The notes under the pieces: model-generated
Databases searched by the model: none
Told to the model about the DNA's origin: nothing
What the model saw: only the letters and a program-made list of their open reading frames with translations
Part shown: positions 1 to 11,549 of the stretch, piece after piece
Position numbering within the stretch: the stretch's first letter is position 1
Layout of the letters: every line of letters starts with the position of its first letter
NCBI GenBank assembly: GCA_009760855.2
Contig: WPIO01000083.1
Coordinates: 1 to 64,000 of the forward strand
DNA from: Cristatella mucedo
Lineage: Eukaryota; Bryozoa; Phylactolaemata; Cristatellidae
DNA: 64,000 nt
Reading direction: 5' to 3'
Program-made: the position numbers and the translations under genes

Positions 1-243
1 GTGTACAATAAATTAGCCGTCCCATTCCTCTACTTAAAGAGCGTTGGCGATAGACGCTTTAGCTCTGCAGGTCCAAGACTGTGGAACTTGCTTCCACAAT
101 TCTTACTCAACGACAACTGCTCTCCTACTGCCGACTATGGCACATCCTTTTCAGCGGTCCTGAGCTGCTACTTCCATGCTACTCACTACCTCAACTGCTC
201 TCCTCACTCTGCTACGCTCCTGACTCTGCTATGCTATGCCAAG
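1..243 (+). mobile_element. LINE B fragment (reverse transcriptase 3' end)
   Basis: The frame reads NKLAVPFLYLKSVGDRRFSS, then AGPRLWNLLPQF and CYFHATHYL. This is the conserved C-terminal end of a CR1-like reverse transcriptase ORF (FxxAGPRLWNxLP). The same tail occurs at 5280-5580 on the minus strand and 30860-31080 on the plus strand. The left end is cut by the window. A LINE A copy in the same orientation follows directly. Confidence 0.75.
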
Positions 244-1562
244 TTCTTCTAGAGCGCCTCTCATCTCGCCTGGGCATCACTGGCGCTGCTCTGCAGTGGT
301 TCAGGTCCTATCTCAGTGGGAGACTCCAGAGTATTCACGTGAATGGACAAAGATCATCTGAGGTACCTCTGAAACATCGGGTACCTCAGGGCTCCGTGCT
401 AGGTCCGGTTCTTTTCACGGTTTATACTCTGCCTCTTGCTGATGTGATTGCCAAGCACAATCTAGGCTTTCACTTCTATGCGGATGACACTCAGTTGTAC
501 CTTTGCTTTGATCCCTCCCAGCCTTCGAGCACCTCGAACTCTCTAAACTCACTAGCTGCATGTATTGATGACATCTGCACATGAATGGCAGCAAATTTTC
601 TAAAACTAAACGATGATAAAACCAACTTACTAGTTATGCGCAAACCCAGTGTGATCCAGAGATTGGACAGGCTGACTCTCAAAATTGGCCATGCCAGCAT
701 ATCTCCAGTTGAATCAGCTCGAAATCTAGGTGTCATATTCCAAAGCGATCTCTCGTTAGACAACCATATCAGCTCCACAGTCAAATCTGCCTATTTTCAG
801 CTTCATAACATTGCTAAAATTCGGGCTTGTTTAGATAAGGATACCACATCTAAGTTGGTCCATGCATTCGTGACATCCCGTCTCGACTTCTGCAACTCAC
901 TGCTTACTGGCCTACCAGCATGTGCGATCAGGCGATTGCAGCTGGTGCAAAACTCTGCAGCTAAGCTTGTCTGTCGTGAGCGTTGCAGTTGCCACATTAC
1001 ACCACTTCTCACCGACCTGCATTAGCTACCAGTCAAGCAAAGGATTGACTTCAAGGTTTTGTCGCTCACTTTGAGGTCCCTTCATTCTATGGCTCCAGCC
1101 TATCTCTCAGACATACTCCCCCATCAGGCCAAGCATTGTACCACCCACTTTTCGGAATCCAACAGTCTAGAAGTACCTCATACAAACCTCAAATCCTTTG
1201 GAGACCGTGCATTTAGTTCGTATGCACCCAAAGCCTGGAACTCCCTCCCGACCTGCGTCAGAACATCCCCTGACCTGACCACATTTAAAAGGAACTTAAA
1301 AACACACCTATTTAGGACAGCATTTAGTGGGTCCCTATGATTCGTCCTTCACGTGTTTATGCGTGCTGACACTGTGCATGCTGCCACTAACCACATTTGC
1401 ATGCTGACCGTGTGCATATCACCCCTAACCATGTTATTCATTTTGTTTGTTTTTCAAGCATGAATTTACTTACCATTCAATTGCATTTCACTTTGCAGCA
1501 AATGTAAAGTGCCTAGAGAGAGATTAAGTTCTCTGAGGGCGCTTTATCAAGTGAATTATCAT
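243..1562 (+). mobile_element. LINE A copy, 5'-truncated, RT broken by stops
   Basis: The copy starts inside the reverse transcriptase domain. It contains VPQGSVLGPVLFTVYTLPLA and the catalytic YADD box, then MAANFLKLNDDKTN, the thumb region (SRLDFCNSLLTGLPACAIRR) and the terminal FSSYAPKAWNSLP segment. TGA at 582 replaces a Trp codon and TAG at 1023 replaces another, so the RT is inactive. A non-coding 3' part follows from 1338 with the family hairpin (AAGTGCCTAG and GGGCGCTTTA) and an AT-rich end. It belongs to the CR1/L2 group of non-LTR retrotransposons. Confidence 0.85.
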
Positions 1563-1797
1563 TATAAATTATTATTATAAAGCACCCTCAGAGAACTTAA
1601 TCTCTTTCTAGATGCTTTACATTTGCTGCAAAGGAAAATGCAATTAAATGGTAAGTAAAATCATGCTTGAAAAACAAACAAAATGAATAATATGGTTAGG
1701 GGTGACATGCACAGGGTCAGCATGCGAATGTGGTTAGTGGCAGCATGCACAGTGCCAGCACACATAAGCACATTAAGGACGAATCACAGGGACCCAT
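1563..1797 (-). mobile_element. LINE A 3' tail
   Basis: This is the non-coding 3' end of LINE A on the opposite strand, from the (ATT)-rich end and hairpin to the GACCCATAAT point. It lies tail to tail with the preceding copy, forming a long imperfect palindrome. Confidence 0.85.
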
Positions 1798-2039
1798 AAT
1801 AATTTAAATAATATTTTGCACTTATCCAAATAAATTTAGAAAAGACAAAATTTAGATTTACATAGATATTTTAAAAGATCGGTGAAATAATTTTGGATTT
1901 TTTTCTTTCACCATCGTTGCTTAATGCAAATAACTCGTAAGTGCCTGGCAGCTTTGTTTGAGGTGGCCTATCCAAATGCTTGTTGCCTTACCATAATGAT
2001 AACAACGATACATTTGCATAGCACTCCTAATAGACCATA

Positions 2040-2105
2040 GCATTTGTAAAGTGCTTACAAAGACATTAAATTCTCTGAGGGTGCTTTACAGATGTATTTT
2101 TAGTA
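2040..2105 (+). mobile_element. LINE A 3' tail scrap
   Basis: It retains only the terminal hairpin region (TGTAAAGTGCTTACAAAGAC through TTCTCTGAGGGTGCTTTACA). Such short pieces are expected either from extreme 5' truncation or from SINE-2-type elements sharing this tail. Confidence 0.6.
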
Positions 2106-2249
2106 TTATCACACCCAACTCTCTTTCTAGGCCCTATATTTGCATGTAAGATGCTTCAATTTGTTATTAATAAATGCACACCTAACCTCGAGCTTGAAAG
2201 TGTATTTATATTATTACGCTCAGGATGACTAATTGTGTGCGTATTCCTG

Positions 2250-2340
2250 CCTCTAGGTCTTTGCCTGAGGTTGTGTGCACACACCACAACCCAAGTCGTT
2301 GGTTCGAGTCCTGTAGTAGGCAATCCTTTATTGCCTTGCT
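2250..2340 (+). repeat. tRNA-like SINE head fragment
   Basis: It contains GTTGGTTCGAGTCCTGTAGT, a good RNA polymerase III B box, followed by a GGCAATCCTTTATTGC motif shared with SINE-1 copies. The A-box half is poorly preserved. Confidence 0.5.
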
Positions 2341-2367
2341 TGCAACCTGGATGAGCAAAGGTACTAG

Positions 2368-2495
2368 CTGATTAAACAGCCTCGTTTTGAATAGCGACAG
2401 AAGAGCCTTTACGGCTATCACCACCGCTTGCAGCAGCAATAAAAGATCGCCACAGCAGAATTCGAACCCACGATCTCGGGACCAAGCTTGTCTGT
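2368..2495 (-). repeat. SINE-1 copy
   Basis: On the minus strand it has a tRNA-like head (a GGTTCGAATTC-type B box) followed by the SINE-1 body GATAGCCGTAAAGGCTCTTC and CGCTATTC...AGGCTGTTTAATCAGCT. The body contains a small hairpin (AGCC gtaaa GGCT) and is repeated at 4813, 5112, 24041, 36214, 43283 and 44486. Confidence 0.7.
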
Positions 2496-2499
2496 ACCA

Positions 2500-4812
2500 A
2501 AATAAACTAGGCTGTTGGTTCAGCTGAACTTAGTCTTCAGCAGCATTTTTTACTTGGATCTATTCTGCCAGAATCTTTTCTTTCCTTTGACAAATATTGT
2601 TCAAGCAAATGCTTACATTTATTAAAATGTGCTAGATGGAAAAAAAACAGCCTTGCTTAGAAGAATCTAATTGGCTGAGCCGTCAACCAGATACAGAGCC
2701 AGACCATTTTCGTGAAATATGAATGCCCTAGTGCTGAATGTGAGAAAATTTTCCAAGTGCACAGTGAGTTATAGCATGTGATCTCATATACCGAAGCCTC
2801 ACTTCCCAGATTTACAACGTATTTATTCCTCTGCCTTCTTACATTAGAGTCGGAATCGGCAAAAAGAGGATAATTCGAAGGTTCTTCCAAGTGCAAGCCT
2901 GATGTAACACAGCCTCGCTTTTCGAACAGGATTAATGCAGAGTTAAATTATGATATGGGCAAACCATTATATTCAATTAATTAAACTAAAAATTAGCAGA
3001 TGTAAAGCAGGGTACTGAATTGTTGCCATGGGCACTGGGCAGAGGAGGGTCTCAAAAAGTTAAGGCTTAAAAGAGCTAGCCTATAGAATGAACATCTAGA
3101 AACAGTACAGCAAGCGTCTGCATAATCATTGGTTCGTAGAACCTGGTTGATTACCGTGATAAGATTTGGGAAAACCAAGGACAATGTATGAAACACTCTA
3201 CTGGTATGAGTTGCCTGGTGTAAATATGTAAAAGGTGAACGTCCATGCTCTTGTGTATATGTGTGAAATAAACACAACCAGTGACAGGTGCAAATTGTAC
3301 AAGATGCTTTGATGATGCCTATCTCGGTAGCCTGAAATCCTGTCCAACGACCAACCCACTTCATCAAACAAGGACCAAAGAGCACTTGATGGCTCACGTC
3401 ATGATTGAATAGGCTGATCCTTTTGTGACTGCAAACGCATGGGTGTGTAAGTAATTTAGCAGTAACCTCCATATTATGCAAATACCTCTAGAAATAATGT
3501 CCAATACCTATATAAGTATTATTTTGAGGCATTCAGCAAGCATAACAAACACTTGCACAACTATCAGCATGTGGTTTATTAAATAAGACACACTAAGAAT
3601 TGATCTGGTGACTGACACATCTCAAACTGCACATCAAGGCTAGTAGTCCAGAGGTGTCTTTGTCGCAATGGGTACTATTGAACGAGTGCCTTAAACGACA
3701 AGGAAGCTGGAAGATTTCAAATACGGGAACCACCGTTCCAAGCTGGAGCATCCAAAGCCTCCAAGCCCTACAATAAAAGCACACTTGAGTATTGAGCAGA
3801 TTGCATAACAAGCATACGAATCCTTCACCTGACTCTAAATAAGAATATACAATTGATAAAAAAATAGATTTCTTCAACTAGGCACTTTAGCAATAGTCTC
3901 ACCGTGCTCTGAGTGTTCAATACAAATCTCTTATTATTATTAACATTATTATAATTATGGGCATGACCATGCCTTGAGGAATCTTGCACCGAGAAGTCCA
4001 CAAAAATAAATCCAACAAGCAAAGAATCATGAAAATGGTGGAAAAACAGACGGCAATAAGACCAACAGCAGAAACTACTGGGAGAGGTTCTTGTGCTAGC
4101 TTGGATCGCCAAAATGCATCTGTAGCTGCAGCAGCTGTCTAAATACAAATATAAGATAAGATGCCTTAACCTTTTCTCTGTCCCCAAAAACAGCTGTCTT
4201 GGCATAACACTGCCCAGCCAATGGGGCCGACCCTGCTAAATAGCTGCCATCCAGCACATGGCGGATCACTGCATTGCGAAAAGCTTGGTGGCATTCTTCT
4301 GCATTGCTACATGAACATGAAACATCGAGGCATGCATCCTTGGGTAAGCAATTTTGTGTCCACAAATAAGACATCGTGCCAAATCAATCGAGGCCATGGG
4401 CTAATCCTTTACACTCGAGGCACCGTCGTCTTGGAATACCTTGGCCTCTGCTTGACACAGACTTTCCCCATAACTAACATCCTAGCTTCAGAAGAAAATT
4501 AAAAAACATCTCTAATTCAAGCTAGGATTGTTTACCCCATAACTTGTCGAAGGCTTTGGCTTGTTTGTTTCCCTTGGGCATCGCGACAGTAAAAACTTCT
4601 AAACTAAACTGACACAGGAAGCAGCTTGCTCTACACGTCCAGGGCTGATGCTTGAATGCTAAGAATTTTCAAGTATAATCACACTTATAGCTTCAACGAC
4701 GTTCGGAAGATGCATTGGCACCTAGTGGTGTCCCAAAATGTAGCCCTTACTACTGACTGTTCATTTATCTGCTGTTTCTCTTTACAAAACATTCCCAAAT
4801 AGTTGAAAAAAA
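2500..4812. other. No gene recognised
   Basis: Short open frames occur in all frames, but none has a recognisable family, splice context or repeat match in this window. A (TTATTA)-like AT-rich patch occurs near 3932-3958. Confidence 0.5.
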
Positions 4813-4980
4813 TGTTAGCTGATTCAACAGCCTCATTTGTATAGCGACAGAAGAGCCTTTACGGCTATCACTACCGCTAGCAGCAGCTTCAAAGGATCAA
4901 CCACTTAGAGACTCGAACCAACAACCTCGGAACCGAGGACGTGAAAAGCAACCGCCTTGCCTAGCGGCCTAGTGTGCCAT
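4813..4980 (-). repeat. SINE-1, nearly complete
   Basis: Read on the minus strand, this is the best-preserved member: GCCGTGATGGCACACTAGGC, then the B box TTGGTTCGAGTCTC, a linker, and the body GATAGCCGTAAAGGCTCTTC to TGAGGCTGTTGAATCAGCTA. About 165 bp. The tRNA-like head implies RNA polymerase III transcription. Its 5' end lies inside a perfect inverted repeat. Confidence 0.75.
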
Positions 4981-5133
4981 CACGGCTTACATATGAACCA
5001 TGTACTGCTAATCATTCAGGTTGATAATCAAGCCATAACGTTTTTCCTTCACGAAGAAATTATCAACCTGAATGATTAGCAGTACATGGTTCATATGTAA
5101 GCCGTGATGGCACACTAGGCCGCTAGGCAAGGC
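4954..5133. repeat. Perfect inverted repeat, 75-bp arms, 30-bp loop
   Basis: Positions 4954-5028 are the exact reverse complement of 5059-5133, with 5029-5058 as loop. The outer part of each arm is the SINE-1 5' end; the inner part (GGCTTACATATGAACCATGT and on to TTGATAAT) is unique flank. Perfect arms imply a recent event or an assembly artefact. Confidence 0.95.
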
Positions 5134-5215
5134 AAAAAGTCCAATCATAAAAATATGAGCTGACTTAACAGACTCTTTTGTATAGTGGCAGAAGAGCCTT
5201 AACGGCTATGATGAT
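5134..5215 (-). repeat. SINE-1 3' body fragment
   Basis: It carries the minus-strand SINE-1 body (AGCCGTTAAGGCTCTTCTGC through AGTCAGCTCA). It sits immediately right of the inverted repeat and left of a LINE B copy in the same orientation. Confidence 0.6.
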
Positions 5216-6110
5216 GATGCATCTCCGCCAGTAACTCCACAAAGCCATAAAGACGATGTGGGTGTTACGCAAGAGAGCTTTATATAGCCCACTCACAACT
5301 TAAGCGGCTTTCGGTACACATTCGGTAGCCAACACACTTTGTCGCACACAGCAAAGAGAAAGAGGGAAGCATTGCAGAGTCAGAAAAGCAGCTGAGGCAG
5401 TGAGTGGCATGGAAGTAGCAGCTCAGGACCACTGAAAAGGATGAGTCATAGTCGGCAGCAGGAGAGAAGTTGCCGTTGCGTAAGAATTGTGGAAGTGAGT
5501 TCCACAGCCTAGCACCTGCAGAGCTAAAGCTATTGATGCTAACAACCTTAAAGCGTAGGAATGGAATAGCTAATTTATTGCCGACACAGGACCTGAGGGC
5601 ACGAAGAGGCTGAATTTGCTGTAGCAGTTCAACTAGATACGAAGGAGCCAAGCCGTGGTGGGCCTTGTGGGTCAGGGTAAGAACTTTCCTCCGTATCCGA
5701 AGCTCAACTGGCATCCATCCTAGCTCCTTCAGCAAATGAGACACGTGCTCAAACCTCTGGGAATTGAAGACTAGCCTTGCAGCCATATTCATGGCCAGAT
5801 GCAGTGGTCTAGTTGCTTTCTTTGGCAGCTCAGCTAAAAAGGAATTTCAATAATCAAGTCGCGACAGAACTAAGGAGCTAGTTAAATTTTTTGCAAGCCA
5901 CTGTTGAAGACAGCTCTTTATCTTAGATAGGCATCGGACGTGATGGCTAGCTGTAGAAGCAGTCTTCGGAATGAAGATTTAAAAAAATTAGGCAGCTGTC
6001 GAAAACGACACATAAATTTCGAGCACGTGGTGATGGTTGCACATCAGCATCACCTATTTGAAGAGCAAAGCCTTTAAAATCCAGCCACATGCTTAGGGTG
6101 CTCCTATGAG
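5216..6110 (-). mobile_element. LINE B copy, RT C-terminal part
   Basis: On the minus strand it reads FALQIGDADVQPSPRARNLC, then after decay MAARLVFNSQRFEHVSHLLK, LRIRRKVLTLTHKAHHGLAP, SYLVELLQQ and SSAGARLWNSLPQFLRN. This is the order of the CR1-like RT C-terminal region. Stops and frameshifts disrupt it. Confidence 0.8.
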
Positions 6111-6215
6111 CCGCCTCACTGCTTGCAGTTGGCAATAAAAGATCATGCACTGCAGGAACCGAATCCACGACCTCGGTCGTGAAGAGCCAGTACTTTAGCT
6201 CCGGGGCAATCACGG
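6105..6215 (-). repeat. SINE-1 head fragment
   Basis: The minus strand carries a B-box-like GGATTCGGTTCCTGCAGTGC preceded by CGACCGAGGTCGTGG, resembling the SINE-1 tRNA-like head. It abuts the LINE B copy. Confidence 0.5.
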
Positions 6216-6975
6216 CTCATCACTTGATCAAGAAGAACGAGAGCCGAGACAACTACACCTGGAATATGCACTACACGGAAAACATGGAGCTCTTCAGAAA
6301 CATGCTCCAACCACACACTTGGCATGAAAAGCTTAATCTTGATAATCGAAAATGTTGTGAACAATTCAGTATTGAGCAGACAAGTGTCAATAAGGGCTTC
6401 CGGTACCACCTACTCCATTGTCTTAAAAGGCTGGATATTTTCTCTCAAACGGGCCAGTTGGTAGTGGACCGACTATGCATTAAAATAGTGATCATGCTTT
6501 GACATGGGTCACCAGTTACAAACAACAGCTGAGGCTCATTACTAAATTCAAGGAATCAAAGAAATAGTAAGTTTTTAAGACCACAAAATTGAGCGCCGAA
6601 AATTTCATCGCGTCACTGTCCGTAACTAGAGGGTAGATAAAGCGACAAGTCAGGATTCGAGGAGGCTAGAGTTAAAACTCCACAGTTGATGGAGGGAAGG
6701 AGGCCTGGCTCCTCAGAAGCAGACCTGCCAAGTCGCCGAGGCTAGCCATTCTTCATTTCGAACGACACAAGGGCGGCCGTGGCCGGCACGAACCGTGGCC
6801 GTGCCAGCGGACGATAGGTCAGAGTAGCTGGCTACGATCCTTCACACTTCAGCCTAACAGGCCCAGCAACATAGCTAGGCGGCTGGGCTAATTCGGGGAG
6901 CTATCCAGAATGCTGTGCCAACTGCCCATCGCTGGTGGTTCTGCGAAAGGCGAGTCACTTCGTTCGGTGGGCTTG
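6216..6975. other. No gene recognised
   Basis: It contains a 107-codon plus-strand open frame (6179-6502) without recognisable features and a moderately GC-rich patch at 6650-6930. No repeat family could be assigned. Confidence 0.5.
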
Positions 6976-7100
6976 CATAAGTGTAATAATAATAATAATA
7001 ATAATAATAATGATAATAACAGTAATACTAAGATATTTGTATAGCAGCCTAAGAGAACTAGGTCTCTTTCTAGGAGCGGTAGAAATGACGAGCAACACTA
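6976..7100 (-). mobile_element. LINE A 3' tail with (AAT)n
   Basis: A run of AAT repeats (about 6983-7012) is followed by GTATAGCAGCCTAAGAGAAC and TCTCTTTCTAGGAGCGGTAG, the reverse complement of the LINE A terminal hairpin. Confidence 0.7.
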
Positions 7101-8254
7101 GTACATAGATTTCTTCACAGCTATTGGCCACTAAAACCACGAAACATGCCAGATGGACTATACTGCGTCTTTTGAATAGCACTGCAGCTTAAACAAGCTG
7201 GATACACATACTCAAGCTCAGCCGTTACAATAACCTTTGACACAGTCAAAGTCTCGGCTAAGCATAACATCTTGACCATTCAATAAGCCCCTCGAAAGAC
7301 ATGCAATCTCAAATAGGCTGGTAACTCGCAAAATACCAGCCACGTGATGCAGTACAACTAAGAATGTTTACAAATTCGTGTGGTAAACAGATTAAAGGCT
7401 ATTGAAAAGCAGAAAGCCCAGATATCAAGGAAAGCCCGGCTGTCTGCTGCAGACGTACCTTGGGAACATATTCACTACCAGTCACTCTCCTGTCCCGCAG
7501 GTATAATTTGAAATCACCGCCGTTTTTGTCCCAGAATCTTGTGTGCGCCTGGAACAACCGATCCGGCTAGCAAGCCAGCACCACGCGCCATGCACGGCCT
7601 CGCCAGACAGGGAACGTCTAGCGAAATCCTCTTACCTTTCCGTTTTGGGAGAGTTTATTGATGGCCCACATAACTGGTTGCGGAGCCCACAAAAGTGCAC
7701 CCATGATAGCAATCGATGGCAAACACTCGTACCACATCCTCCAGGGGCAGAGCAGTGGCTAAAGCGGAAGCAACCGGTCTATTCCCAGAGTACCCAAGGT
7801 CGTCTTACGAGATTTTTGAGTTCAAGGTCACGATTTGGATACTTGGACTGGCCATCCGGGTTTTAACTTGTGCTTGGCGAGTGTACCCAAAAGCCTTCGG
7901 TATGAATAGTAGTGCCTAGCACAATACGATGATAGTGCTCTTCTTTCTTCTGAATTTCAGGAATGCTTGCAAGCTTACTGCTTTCCGGTCTAGAATTCTC
8001 TTCTGGTCGAAGTCAGTAGCGCTCGCGTGCTCATTTGACTCTCGCGATTCCCTTACATCCTGCGTCGACGGCATTGGCGTTTGCAAGGCTGCTGACTTTC
8101 TGGAGGTTGCCTATGAGAAGCCTAACCTCATGTTTGTGGAAAAATGTAGTGAAGCTCCGAAAGTTAAAGGATAGTGGACCCTCCAGATTGGCTCGCCTAT
8201 TTCACTGCTGCGACGTCTGCCCGTAATCTGCGCGTACTAATCGAAACCGATAAT
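7101..8254. other. No gene recognised
   Basis: Overlapping short frames at 7543-8226 show no family signature and no consistent codon pattern. Confidence 0.5.
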
Positions 8255-8885
8255 AATAGATGATAATAATACACTTAATAGAGCGCCGTCAGAGAACTCT
8301 ATCTCTTTCTAGGTGCTTTACATTTTCTGCACAGGAAATACGGTCGAATGTGAGTGGTTTCATGCTTCATAATCAACGTGAATTGCATGGTTAGGGGTGA
8401 CATGCACAACGTCAGCGTGCAAGTGTGGTTAGTGGCAGCATGCAACAGCGTCAGCATGCATAATCGCATTGAGGACGAATCTCAGAGACCCACTACATGC
8501 TGTCATAAATAGGTGAGTTTTTAATTTCTTTTTAAATGTGGTCAAGTCGAGGGGTGTCGTGGCGGAAGTTGGAAGTGAGTTCCAGGCTCTGGGAGTATAC
8601 GAACTAAATTCGCGATCTCCGAAGGATTAGAGGTTTGCACGAGATATAGGTAAACAGTTAGATTCCGAAAAGCGGGTGGTACGATGCTTAGCCTGTTTAT
8701 GGAGTAGACCTGGTAGCTAGGCTTGAGCCAAAGAATGAAGGGACCTAAAAGTGAGCGGCAAAACCTTGAAGTAGGTCCTTTGCTTGACTGGTAGCCAGTG
8801 CAGGCCGGCGAGAAATGGTGTGATGTGGCAATCGCGACGCTCACGACAGACAAGCCTAGCTGCCGAGTTTTGCAAGAGCTGTAAG
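8255..8885 (-). mobile_element. LINE A copy, C-terminal RT and tail
   Basis: The minus strand carries the RT end (TPISRRPALATSQAKDLLQG-like sequence and FRNLTVYLYLVQTSNPSEIA) and the full 3' non-coding tail with the hairpin. Several frame breaks are present. A second LINE A copy starts directly to its right in the same orientation. Confidence 0.75.
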
Positions 8886-8892
8886 CCCCTGA

Positions 8893-10925
8893 TTAATGAT
8901 AATGATGCACTTGATAAAGCGCCCTCAGAGAACTTGATCTCTTTCTAGGCGCTTTACTTTTGCTGCAAAGGAAAATGCAATTGAATGGTAAGTAAAATTA
9001 GGCTTGAAAAACAAACAAAATGAATAATATGGTTAGGGGTGACATGCACAGGGTCAGCATGCAAATGTGGTCAGTGGCAGCATGCACAGTGTCAGCAGGC
9101 ATAAGCACATGAAGAACGAATCACAGGGACCCACTAAATGCGGTCCTAGATAGGTGTGTCGTCAAGTTCTTTTTAAATGTGGTCAGGTCATGGGATGTTC
9201 TGACGCAGGTCGGGAGGGAGTTCCAGGCTTTGGGAGCATACTAACTTCATGCACGGTCTCCAAAGGACTTGAGGTTTGTACGAGATATTTGTAGACTGTT
9301 TGATTCCGAAAAGCGGGTGGTAGGATGCTTGGCCTGATGGGGTAGTATATGATTGCACATGCTGGTAGGCCAGAAAGCAGTGAGTTACAGAAGTCAAGAC
9401 AAGATGTGACAAATGCATAGAGCAACTTAGACGTGGTATCCCTATCTGAACGAGACCGAATTATAAAAATGTTATTTAGCTGAAAGTAGGTATACTTGAT
9501 TGTAGAGCTGATGAGGTTGTCTAGCAAAATGTCGCTTAGGAACAAGACACCTGCAGTTCGTGCAAATTCAGCCGGAGATATGCTGGCAGAGCCAATTTTT
9601 TGACGTTAGACTTTCCAATTTCTAAATCACACTTGGTTTTCCAAGAAATAGTAAGTGATTTTTATCATCATTCAACTTGAAAAAATGTGCTGCCATCCAT
9701 GTTCGAATGTCATCAATGCATGCAGCAAGGAAGATAAGTAAGTATGACAAGCTCGAAGGCTGGGAGAGACCAAAGCAAAGGTAGAACTGAGTGTTATCTT
9801 CATAGAAGTGAAAGCCTAGATGGTGCTTGGCAATCACATCGGCAAGAGGGAGAGTATAAACCATGAAAAGAACAGAACCAATCACGGAGCCCTGAGGTAC
9901 CCCATGTTTCAGAGGTACATCGGATGATCTTTGTCCGTTCACATCAATACTCTAGAGTCCCTTACTGAGATAGGACCTGAACCGTTGCAGGGCAGTGCCA
10001 GTGATGACCGGGTGAGATGAGAAGCGCTCAAGAATGATTTGGTGGTGGATAGTATCAAAAGCTGCAGAAAGATCGAGCATAACAAGCAAAGATACTCTAC
10101 CCATATCTGCATTACTAAGTAGGTCGTTGTACACCCGAAGCAATGCTGACTCTGGAGTGATTAGCTCTAAAGCCAGACTGGAACTTCCTAGCGAGGTTTG
10201 AAGTTTCAATATATGAGTTCAGCTGGTCTGCCACGACTCGTTCCAGTGTCTTTTATAGCAATGGTAGAAGGGAGACTGGGCTGCAGTTGCTCAAGTTCTC
10301 TTGGTCTAGTATCGCTTTCTTGAATAGTGGCCTGACTACAGATTTTTGAAAGGTTTTGGGACATGACCTGAGGTTAATGACATATTAATGATGTTGGTTA
10401 TGCATGGCAGGCGCAGATCAATGCAACATAGAAGCAGGAAAGTGGGAATAGGGTCAAACAGACTTGTCTTCTGTGATTGGGATATAAACCAGGACCAGGT
10501 CACTAGTGACCTTTAATGTAGACATTGAGAGTCTGCAAGGAATCGATGGACAGTACTCTAGGGGGGTGCTGCCATGGCAGGGTGGAATCCCTTATCTTTT
10601 CTATCTTATGGAAAAAGAAGCTAGAGGTGTGATTGGCTAGATCATCACAAGGATCATCAGGTAAGGAGCTCACCTGGGAGCCGTCGATGAGATGGTTTAT
10701 CGTCGACATCAGCATCTTGGGGTTGTGCATGTATGATTCAACAGTGTTTATGTGCACATTCCTTCTTTTTCAAGTTGGCCATGTCTCACTTAAGGGAATT
10801 TGTCACAATCAGGGCCTGCTTAGTACTTAGTAGAAACGCCAAATTTACTGACGGACTTTTTAATTTGATTTATTCTGGACTCCGGGCCTACATCCTTAAT
10901 TGTCTTCAGTTGATGATGAGCTGAG
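8893..10925 (-). mobile_element. LINE A copy, linker plus RT
   Basis: Reading leftward from about 10925: an ESYMHNPKMLMSTINHLIDG linker, the RT region LVMLDLSAAFDTIHHQIILE, QGSVIGSVLFMVYTLPLADV, a YEDNTQFYL box (YADD changed to YEDN), KLNDDKNHLL, and the thumb region SCLDFCNSLLSGLPACAI. The 3' hairpin and tail are at 8893-9140. The catalytic change and frame breaks make it inactive. Confidence 0.85.
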
Positions 10926-10939
10926 TGGCTCATCTGAGT

Positions 10940-11545
10940 TTGTCGTCTAATGTGTAGCTGCCACATCAATGCACTTCTATTTAGGCTTCACTGCTCTCTA
11001 TCAAGCAGCAAATTGATTTAAAAATCTTGTTGCAGGTTCACAGAATGCTTCGCTCATGTGCAGCAGCCTACCTAAACGACCTCATTGCTCCTTTAGACAA
11101 CTCTCGAACCAACCTCTCGTCATCATTTGGTCATCTTGCCATTTTTCTCGCCAAATTGAAATAAATTGTTTCTAATGATCTAGCCTTCAGCTCGTATTGA
11201 CCAAAGTCTGGAACTCGTTTCCGGCTACAATCACTACCAACAATGATCTTGCTCCGGTTAGCTTTCCTTCGCCCTAATAAGCTTGTTCTTTTCCTCGTGC
11301 TACGTGCATGCCTAAGTGCTTATGATTAAGTGCATGTTCCTAGCAAGTCTTACAAACCGATGGCCGCGATTGTCTTTAAGTTTGCTTTAGCATTCTAGCC
11401 TATGCGCGATATTATATTCCCTTTACATGCTTGATACTGTGCTAAATTCTAACCCATGGGTACTGATTCTCTTGTTGCGAGTTGCAATGCACCTGGTGAT
11501 AGATTAAGTTCTCTTTCGGCACGATACAAGTTACCTACTGTTAAT
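10940..11545 (+). mobile_element. Degenerate LINE 3' region
   Basis: CAGCAGCCTACCTAAACGAC and CAAAGTCTGGAACTCGTTTC recall the LINE RT end (AYLNDL, KVWNSFP), and GGTGATAGATTAAGTTCTCT recalls the LINE A tail. The copy is strongly diverged, so the family is uncertain. Confidence 0.45.
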
Positions 11546-11549
11546 GTTT

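Noticed and set aside
7543-8226. Cluster of overlapping plus-strand open frames
   Set aside because: No family, no splice consistency, no codon bias; chance frames.
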